64,000 bases of DNA from Nepenthes gracilis (Eukaryota; Streptophyta; Magnoliopsida; Caryophyllales; Nepenthaceae). The translations under genes and the position numbers were made by a program. The notes under the pieces are model-generated. The model was not told the DNA's origin. It did no database searches and saw only the letters and a list, made by a program, of their open reading frames with translations. Of the stretch, positions 57,286 through 64,000 are shown piece after piece. Numbering within the stretch: the first letter of the stretch is position 1; the number at the start of each line of letters is the position of its first letter. The DNA lies in assembly GCA_033239525.1 (NCBI GenBank), contig BSYO01000024.1, positions 5,975,991 to 6,039,990 of the forward strand, in the 5' to 3' direction.

Positions 57286-60008
57286 TGTGAGGTTCGGGTT
57301 TGTGAACCCGATAATTAAGAGGTAATTAGTATGTTAATGATCAATACTAATCTTATGGGATGATTAAGGTTTGGTATCGGAAGAAAAATCGAAATTATTA
57401 TCGCCAAAGAGCCATTTTGCTGCGGGCGCTCGAGCGAGGCTCGAGCGGATAAAACGTAACCGGCCCGTGGCTGGCCGCCGCCAGCCGCTCGAAGCGGTGG
57501 CCGCCCGTGGCCTCGGCCGCCAGCCGGCCCGCTCGCCGCCGAGCGGCCGCGCAGATAAAACGCAGCGCGCTTTCTTCTTCTCCCATTTTCGCACGGGCCG
57601 AGGGTTTTGGCAGAGAGAGAGGCGTGCGGCGGGAGAGAGAAGAAGGAGATCGAGCCCGAGAGTCCGATTCCGCCCCAAAGCCGTGTATAAAGGTGAAAGC
57701 ACGCGTCGAGGCAAGTGTTCTCATACCCACTTCTCGTTCTCTTTCGATGTTTTGTGTATTTTCGTTGGGTATTTTGTGTCGATACCCACGGGAATGTTAG
57801 GACATTGAAAACCCATGCCTTGAGGTCCATGAAAATGTAGTTAGTTGTCCGATTCGTGTCCGATTCGCCGGGTGATTTGCGCCGGAACCTAACCTACGGG
57901 ATTTCCCGGCCCCGTATCATGAAATTGACCCCAAAATTGGAAAGCCCACGTCCCAAATATGAACATATGTCGGCCGCGGGTCCGATGAGCGCGTTTGGAC
58001 CCGTTCAAGGCGTCCGGCCTTATCATTCACCTGAGCCGGAAGGTGATAATCGTTGTCACCTTCGTCAGAAATGATGATGTGATCCTAGAATATGAATACC
58101 CGTATCCCAATTGTGTGTATATATCGACCGGATGCCGAATCTCGCAAGATTTGACCCGTTCGTGGCATCCGGGAGCCTTGATAGTTTCCCGTTGTGGATA
58201 ATCCGTAAATGAATGGGAAGTTGTGTACTTCCACCTCGAGATTAAGTAAATCGAACCCGAATGTGTAATCGTGTACAAGATGTACGTGAATCCACCGGAC
58301 GTCCGATTTCCAAGTATCGAACCGTGTTCGGCGTCCGGGTGTTCAAAGAGAAATCCGATAATGTTCACCCAAAACGAGACAAGAAATACAAAGTGAAATG
58401 TGATCCTAATTGTAATGAAAGAACGTTTAAATGATTAAACGTAAACGTAAACCCCGAATGTGAATCCTTGTGCTGGAGGCAAAGGAATGAGTCTCGGAGG
58501 TTCCAAAAGGACTTGTGATCACTTGAGGTGTGAGAACTAATCTATATTGTGATCTTGGAGTGATTTATTGTGACTAAGGGAAATGGATCCCGTAGAAAGT
58601 GGAAGCGAACTTGTGATGACTTGGATTAAGGGAATTGAGTCCCATGGATATTGAGATCCGTGATGAGAATGGAAGGAGTCCACATTGTGCTTGAGATGAT
58701 ATGATCTCCTGGATGGAGATGTGATTGATGATGTAATCTCCGGTTGGAGATGATTGTGATGGGAATGAGGTTTCCGAGATTCGATTGTGTATGGCAAATG
58801 TGGATTTTCCCTCTCCAAGTGTCGAACCTAACCTCAAACTAGGACCCCGAGTCATATGGGTAGTATTCTTTAGTGTACCATATCCATCGTGGTGGGAACC
58901 CGAGGATACTTGGCCACGATTCCGCCGCTCGTGTGAGTGGGTGATGTCCGTGGTACGCTTTAGGAAACTACCGTGGAAGAACGAGGATTGCCTGGACCCC
59001 GGGGGTGGGGTGTGTCGACGCTACATATTGAGATGTAGTCGTCTGAGATAATTGTTGCATGGATGCAAAGGGTCGTGGTGTGCTCCGACCGAAAGTAGTA
59101 GCCGTGGCTTTAGAATGTGTAGCTAACACATTCCTATCCTCGTTCTCTCGCATCGTTTTAGTACGGGTCTACTAGCCGGGGTCCGCAAAGATGATATAAT
59201 AATGAAAGTAAATAATATCCAAACGATGAATCAAGTGATTCAAGATTAACCATGTGATGAGAAAGATGAACCCAATGATTCAAGATGAGCGGTGAAAATC
59301 CAAATGAATGGAAGAATGGCAAATCCATGTGATTAGGGATCGAGTGATTGTTTTGCTTCCCATTCCCTGTCCTGTTCCTTGATTGGAGAGTGTGTGTATC
59401 CCCTCTCGTTTCAGTTCTTGTACGTGTCTTGGAGGGGTGTTTATGATTTCATTTGCTGAGCTATTGGCTCACTCTTGCAGTTGATGTTTTTCCTTTCAGA
59501 TGAGAACACTTAGCTGGCGCAGGTAGATAGAGCAAGGAGAGAGACTTGCTTGATATGACTGGCTGGACGGCGCGTGATCAGAAGATTTGGACAATAGAGT
59601 TGGATCGGACTGTGGATAGCCACTCAGAGTTGGGCGTGGCTCATTATTGTTGTTATTTTATGGTTTTATTATGCTTCCGCATGTGTGATGATTTAATTAT
59701 GCTTCCGCGTTTGTATATTTGTGTTTGGAGTTTTGATTAGTTAGATGGCATCTCTAAATCGTGTTGGAGCCATGGATGATATGGCTGTGTGTGATCTGTG
59801 TGGTGTGTTGTAGGCTTTGAGTTAAGCCTTTTGAATAGATGTGTGCTTGTTGCAGTTGATATTTTAACAGTTGTATTTCGGTTTGGCCGTCAATTGCAGA
59901 GGAAACTCTGCCGGATTTCCCGTTGAAGTCTATAGTTTAAAGTATAGGCTTAGGGTTGTGTCATCATTGACGGAGGTTATTCAATGGAGATTAATCCGTT
60001 CCGTCACA
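57286..60008 (+). repeat. E3 3' LTR (2723 bp)
   Basis: Starts TGTGAGGTTCGGG and ends TCACA. Compared with the 5' LTR there are many 1-10 base gaps but few substitutions. Confidence 0.9.
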
Positions 60009-60013
60009 TAGAG

Positions 60014-60256
60014 TATACTAGATGGGTCCCTAGAATATCGAAAATAGAATTTCGGAGAAACAAATGAGATTTGGAATTGTCTCATAGATTTTGACACGTG
60101 TTTAAATAGAATTATGCTTCCTTCCTGTTTTCTGTGAATGCTTCTGTTCTTTTGATTATTGCGATTTCTGCCCTAGTATATCTATGTTTTATAGGAAAGC
60201 ATTAATTATGATTTATTGAAACCTGTTCATATGAATGCCCCTATTCTTCTGATATG
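60014..60256 (+). repeat. E2 3' LTR, right piece, truncated
   Basis: Continues the LTR after E3 and matches 45918-46156. It stops abruptly at 60256; the expected ~650 further bases to TCACA are missing. Confidence 0.8.
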
Positions 60257-60345
60257 TTTATCTTTGGCTATTGCTAATCCTTGCTCAAATCCTTCGAGTA
60301 TTATTGTTCTAATGCCCTTCTTCGCTATGTTTCAACGTAATGCAT
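60257..60345 (+). repeat. E4-type LTR fragment
   Basis: Matches 61999-62085 (both share ATCTTTGGCTATTGCTAAT and AAATCCTTCG). Abutted on the left by truncated E2 and on the right by reverse transcriptase sequence, so it is a rearrangement joint. Confidence 0.7.
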
Positions 60346-60785
60346 GATCTCTTTGATCAATTGCAAGGGACCCGTGTTTTCTCCAAGATTGATCTTCAAT
60401 CGGGTTATCATAGCTTAGGATTAAGTAAGAAGATGTGGCAAAGATGACATTTCGGACAAGGTACGGTCACTATGAGTTTCTTATGATGCCATTCAGATTG
60501 ATGAATACTCTAGCTGTATTTATGGATTTGATGAATTGGATTTTCCATCCTATTTAGATAAATTTTTTGTAGTTTTCATCATTGATATTTTGATCTATTC
60601 GAAGAGTGGTGTTGAGCATGAGGAACATTTGAGGGTCATGCTTCATACCCTTAGAGAGCATAAGTTGTATGCAAAACTGAAGAAGTGTGAGTTTTGGCTC
60701 GATGAGGTTGTATTCTTGAGCCACGTCATTTCCTATGGAGGTGCCTTGGTAGACTCAATGAAAGTTGAAGCCCCGATTAGTTAGA
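60346..60785 (+). pseudogene. Ty3/gypsy reverse transcriptase fragment (E4), broken
   Basis: The first part reads HDLFDQLQGTRVFSKIDLQS and GYH, the palm motif of gypsy RT, then hits a stop and frame changes. From 60536 a frame encodes LDKFFVVF, the active-site region FIID (60575-60586), and KKCEFWLDEVVFLSH. The usual active site is F/YxDD, so the first catalytic aspartate is Ile here. The N-terminal fingers and everything upstream are absent. Dead copy. Confidence 0.85.
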
Positions 60786-60799
60786 ATTGACCGACGATT

Positions 60800-61300
60800 G
60801 TGATGGAGGTCCGTAACTTCTTGGGTATGGCTGGGTATTATCGTCAATTTGTTGAGAATTTCTCTCGAATTGCTTTGCCACTTACCCAATTAACAAAGAA
60901 GGAGGTGAAGTTTGAATGGACTGAAGAGTGTGACCGAAGTTTTCAAGAGTTGAAGGATCATTTGATTTCGGCACTGATTTTGACTATTCTTGATGGTTCT
61001 AGTGCTTTTGAGGTACATTGTGATACTTCTAAGGTTGGCCTCGGTTGTGTTTTGATGCAGCATGGGAAGGTGGTTGCTTATGGGTCTTGGCAATTGAATG
61101 TTCATGAGAAGAACTACCCGACTTACGATTTGGAGTTAGACGCCGTTGTATTCACGTTAAAGATATGGAGACATTATTTGTACGGCAAGAAAGTTTTGGT
61201 GTATTCTGATTACAAGAGCCTCAAGTACCTATTTTCAGAGAAATAGTAGAATATGAGGTAGTGGATATGGAACGAGTTTCTTAAGGACTATGATTGTGAG
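60800..61300 (+). pseudogene. Ty3/gypsy RNase H and RT thumb fragment (E4)
   Basis: An open frame at 60800-61246 has the RT connection ([19 protein letters not shown]) and RNase H. Its acidic residues are in place: CDTSKVGLG, then [13 protein letters not shown], then [12 protein letters not shown] stop follows at 61244-61246, then a decayed DYDCEIHY motif that normally leads to the chromatin/integrase linker. No integrase follows. Confidence 0.85.
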
Positions 61301-61399
61301 ATCCACTATCAACTAGGAAAGCAAATTTGGTTGTGGATTATAAGGATTGGGTTCCGAGACTTGGTCTTTTGCAGCCTTAATGAGAAGATTGGCCTAGAT

Positions 61400-63282
61400 A
61401 ACTGGATGGTCGGTTCAGAATTTCTGACTGACCGGTCAAGAATTGTTGATCGGCCTGATTGCATTTTTGACCGAATTAAATAAATTGATTGGAATAGATG
61501 GTTGCCCATGTTAGAAAGTAGATTGGTTAAGATAGTTGGTCTAATAATAGACAACTGGACTAGATTAATGATCGGAGTAGATGGACAACAAGAATGGAGA
61601 GTTGACTGGATACGAGAGTTAATCGGAACTAGAATAGTTGACTGGAATTTTAGCCGTTGACCAGAATTGTAGAGTTAACCAGTAAAACCGCAGTTTGTAA
61701 ACAATCAGAATGAGATCGAGGACTCTGAAATCCAAATGAGAGTTAGAGAAATGTTTAACCTGCTCCAACCTACTCTATTGACCTTCTAGAAAGGGAACTG
61801 AATAAGAAAAGAAGTACAAAGTAGGTGACTTACCTCCGCCTATTCTCACCTAACCCATTGTTTATAAATATTGGACTTGGGAGTTAAGCAAGGAGTTTGA
61901 AAACTCTAAGATAGGAGCACATAGGAGAAGGAGAGGAGAAGAGTCTTACGCTAGATTTGAGTAAGAGATTCATAGATCAGGCAAGTGTACCCTATGCTTA
62001 TCTTTGGCTATTGCTAATTCTTACTCAAATCCTTCGGGTATTATTATTCTAACAACCTTCTCTGCTCTATTTGTACGTAATGCAAGCCATGATAATTGCT
62101 CTCTCATGTTTTTTGATAGAGTTTCATGTTTAGTATACTTATGTTTTACATGTGGAAATTATGTCTCACGGTTCATGCTTGAAAGCTGATAGAATCCTTT
62201 CTGTTTAAGTCATGGTTCACGGACAAGTTATCTTGCATGTTTAATTATTGTCAACCCATATCAGTTTACTTATCTCATCTATTGCATGTTTGTTTACTCT
62301 TTAAGAACTTCGATCATTTGAAGCCTAATATTTAATAAAATTGGATTTTGGTATTTGATGGCCGTGTAGTAGCAAGCCTAAAATGTAGCCATTTTCGATC
62401 TATGATGGCCGAGTAGTTGCAGGTCTAAAATATAGCCGTTTTTGACCTATGATGGTTGAGCAATTGTAGGCCTAAAATGTAACCGTTTTTTATTTATGAT
62501 GACCGAGTAGTTGCAGGCCTAAAATATAGTCATTTTTTATCTATGATAGCAGAGTAGCTGCAAACCTAAAATGTAGCCGATTTTGAAGATGGAAAATTGG
62601 TTTTGAACTTAAGCTTGGTTTGGAAACTCATTTTCATGGATTTATCTTTGGCCCATGTTTTATGTTCCTATATGCATAATGCTCTCACTCTGTTGCTTTT
62701 GATTTCGTTTTGAAGTTATAATTATGCATATTTTTACTTATTTGTACATTATTGAATCATCTGCTCACTCCTTGCTATTTTCGTACCTTTAGATGAGTAA
62801 GAATTCATGTCAGATAAGAAAGAGTAGAGCTGGACGGACTAGTAAGGTAGGAAGACCGATCTGGATTCATGTAGCAGTTTTTGATCGACTTGATGTATTT
62901 TTGTCATTTTAGAGACATTGTAAAATGATTCTGCTGTATAAATTAATGGATAATGCTTCCACCGAATTTTTTGATTTGAGTAATTTTGGTTCCTAGTGGT
63001 ATCTCGTTCTTTAAATGTTTCTTTCTATAGTCGACCAACCTAGATTAAGGCCGACTGAGAATCTTGGCCAACCAGTTGTGGCCGACTTAAGAAGTCTAGC
63101 CATTTGGATCCTATGTACGCTATTATGTTTAAATTACTTATGATTATTCATATTCATTTCATTACTCTTTTGCCTTGTATGATCAACGGATGACTGGAAT
63201 AACTCTGAAGAGCTCTGGTCCGTTACACTTAGTATGAACACTGATGGAGGTCATTCAAAGATTATGACCGTGGTCCATCACA
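61400..63282 (+). repeat. E4 5' LTR (left end uncertain)
   Basis: Ends TCACA (63278-63282), followed by a primer site. It contains short GTTGACTGGAAT-type variant repeats (61400-61690), a TATA-like TATAAATA (61863) and a 47-bp tandem repeat. The left boundary is not visible because no second full LTR lies in the window. Confidence 0.6.
62357..62590. repeat. 47-bp tandem repeat, five units, in the E4 LTR
   Basis: Units start at 62357, 62404, 62451, 62498 and 62545. Each contains GATGGCCGAGTAGTTGCAGG-like and CCTAAAATGTAGCC-like words. Confidence 0.88.
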
Positions 63283-63283
63283 G

Positions 63284-63295
63284 GTGGTATTAGAG
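63284..63295 (+). other. E4 primer binding site
   Basis: GTGGTATTAGAG, one base after the LTR; two changes from the initiator tRNA-Met complement. Confidence 0.7.
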
Positions 63296-63553
63296 AAAGA
63301 TATGCCTTAGGTTTGATCTAAATTTATGCAGAAGCTTATGATAGATTAAAGTTGATCAAATGAAAAGATGAAGGCATAGGACAACTAAGTTAGACCAGTT
63401 AGACTTAGTTATCGTAGTCTAGAAAATTAGGCTAGCACTAAGTAGAACCAAGACATTGTGTTTAGGGAGTGTCATGTCCTAGTTGCTACTTAGGCCGAAT
63501 TATAATCTGATCAAGTTATTCTTATTTCAGAAATTGAAGTGTTAGTTGAAATA

Positions 63554-64000
63554 ATGGCCAATAGAGGATGAAGGGCTACTCGTACTGGTAATTTTCAAGA
63601 CCGGGAGGTAGAGTACTTGAATCTCTTAAGAAGGATGATAGATACCATGGCGGCTATGGGGCAACAGAATTTGGCCCCAGTTTTGGCTCCAACTCCCGTT
63701 AATCAGGGGACATCGGCGTATGATCATTTCACCAATGAGTGTGTTACGAAATTATCGAGAGAACCGGATCCAGTGAAGGCTGACACGTGGATCCAGTGGC
63801 TTAAAAAGGTGTTTGCGGTTATTAGATGTTTGGTGGAAGATAGAGTCTTATTTGCCACTTATATTTGGAGGGAGAAGCCCATCATTGGTAGAAAATGCAG
63901 AAAAGAGTATTTGAGGTGTCGGATAATGAGATCACTTGGGCTATGTTTGAGACAGTATTTTTGAAAAAATATTTTCCTACTAGTCTCCGTGGGCAGGAGG
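63554..64000 (+). pseudogene. E4 gag, partial at window edge
   Basis: Starts ATG at 63554 (MANRG) with a TGA at codon 6. It continues with a coiled N-terminal helix (EVEYLNLLRRMIDTMAAMG), a Pro/Ala linker and the Retrotrans_gag core (DTWIQWLKKVFAVI). A frameshift near 63870 moves the frame; FLKKYFPTSLRGQE then runs to the window edge. It resembles E0 gag in layout. The rest lies outside the window. Confidence 0.8.

Larger units (their letters stand above)
51351..60008 (+). mobile_element. E3: complete non-coding LTR retrotransposon (LARD type)
   Basis: LTRs start TGTGAGGTTC and the 3' one ends TCACA. The perfect target duplication TAGAG lies at 51346-51350 and 60009-60013. The interior is non-coding. 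Sequence and order match E1 throughout, so the two are one family, but E3 lacks a ~190-base interior segment (E1 about 26290-26500). Confidence 0.92.
37755..60256 (+). mobile_element. E2: old non-coding LTR element, host for E0, LINE C and E3
   Basis: Its 5' LTR survives as 37755-38328 and 45586-46802, its interior as 46803-49754, and its 3' LTR as 49755-51350 and 60014-60256. The first ~730 bases of the 5' LTR and the last ~650 of the 3' LTR are lost. The pieces align in order with each other; for example GTGAAGGCAAGTGTACTTCG occurs at about 37784 and 50503. No gag or pol is present. LTR size is about 2.5 kb. Confidence 0.85.

Noticed and set aside
62357..62590. Possible CRISPR-like array
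   Set aside because: The units are whole 47-bp tandem repeats without unique spacers, in a plant LTR.
1..64000. tRNA or rRNA genes and endogenous pararetrovirus
   Set aside because: I looked for tRNA-like A and B boxes, rRNA blocks and pararetrovirus movement-protein or coat motifs and saw none; the TGGTATCAGAG words are primer sites, not tRNA genes.

Overview
This is nuclear DNA from a flowering plant, probably a eudicot. The signs are AT-rich intergenic DNA, long introns, plant-type L1 LINEs carrying a DUF4283 ORF1, and large Ty3/gypsy-type elements primed by initiator tRNA-Met. The species cannot be named from the window. Only one host gene is recognisable: a five-exon gene on the minus strand (5789-15620) for a mitochondrial-type ribosomal protein S15 (uS15). 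It has a long N-terminal extension built from degenerate helical repeats, and one of its introns has a GC donor. Almost everything else is transposable-element DNA.

Layout. 1-4135: decayed gypsy-type gag remnants, minus strand. 4136-5788: AT-rich intergenic DNA and the 3' flank of the gene. 5789-15620: the uS15 gene, with a Copia gag fossil, a microsatellite and a tandem duplication in intron 2. 15621-16841: promoter side and intergenic DNA. 16852-20301: LINE A, an ORF1-only L1-type element. 20348-20486: an almost perfect 139-bp palindrome. 20719-64000: a nest of retrotransposons.

The nest, oldest first. E2 is a plus-strand LTR element without coding sequence. Its 5' LTR was hit by E0, a minus-strand gypsy element with gag and protease, and by full-length LINE C (38329-45585). 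Its 3' LTR was hit by E3 (51351-60008). E0 in turn carries LINE B (32735-36015, ORF1-only) in its LTR and E1 (20949-30534) in its pol region. E1 and E3 have 5-bp target duplications and two LTRs each. At the right edge E2 is cut off and joined to pieces of a further gypsy element, E4: reverse transcriptase and RNase H fragments, then an LTR, a primer site and the start of gag.

How the parts relate. E1, E2 and E3 have LTRs of about 2.5-3.0 kb, interiors of 3.0-3.5 kb, a primer site and a polypurine tract, but no protein genes. They fit the LARD class, which must borrow proteins from a coding partner; E0 or a relative is a candidate. LINE A and LINE B likewise carry ORF1 but no endonuclease or reverse transcriptase, share the 3' end of full-length LINE C, and have plausible target duplications. 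The window therefore seems to show two parallel parasite-of-a-parasite arrangements. All gypsy and LINE coding regions except ORF1 of LINE B are broken.
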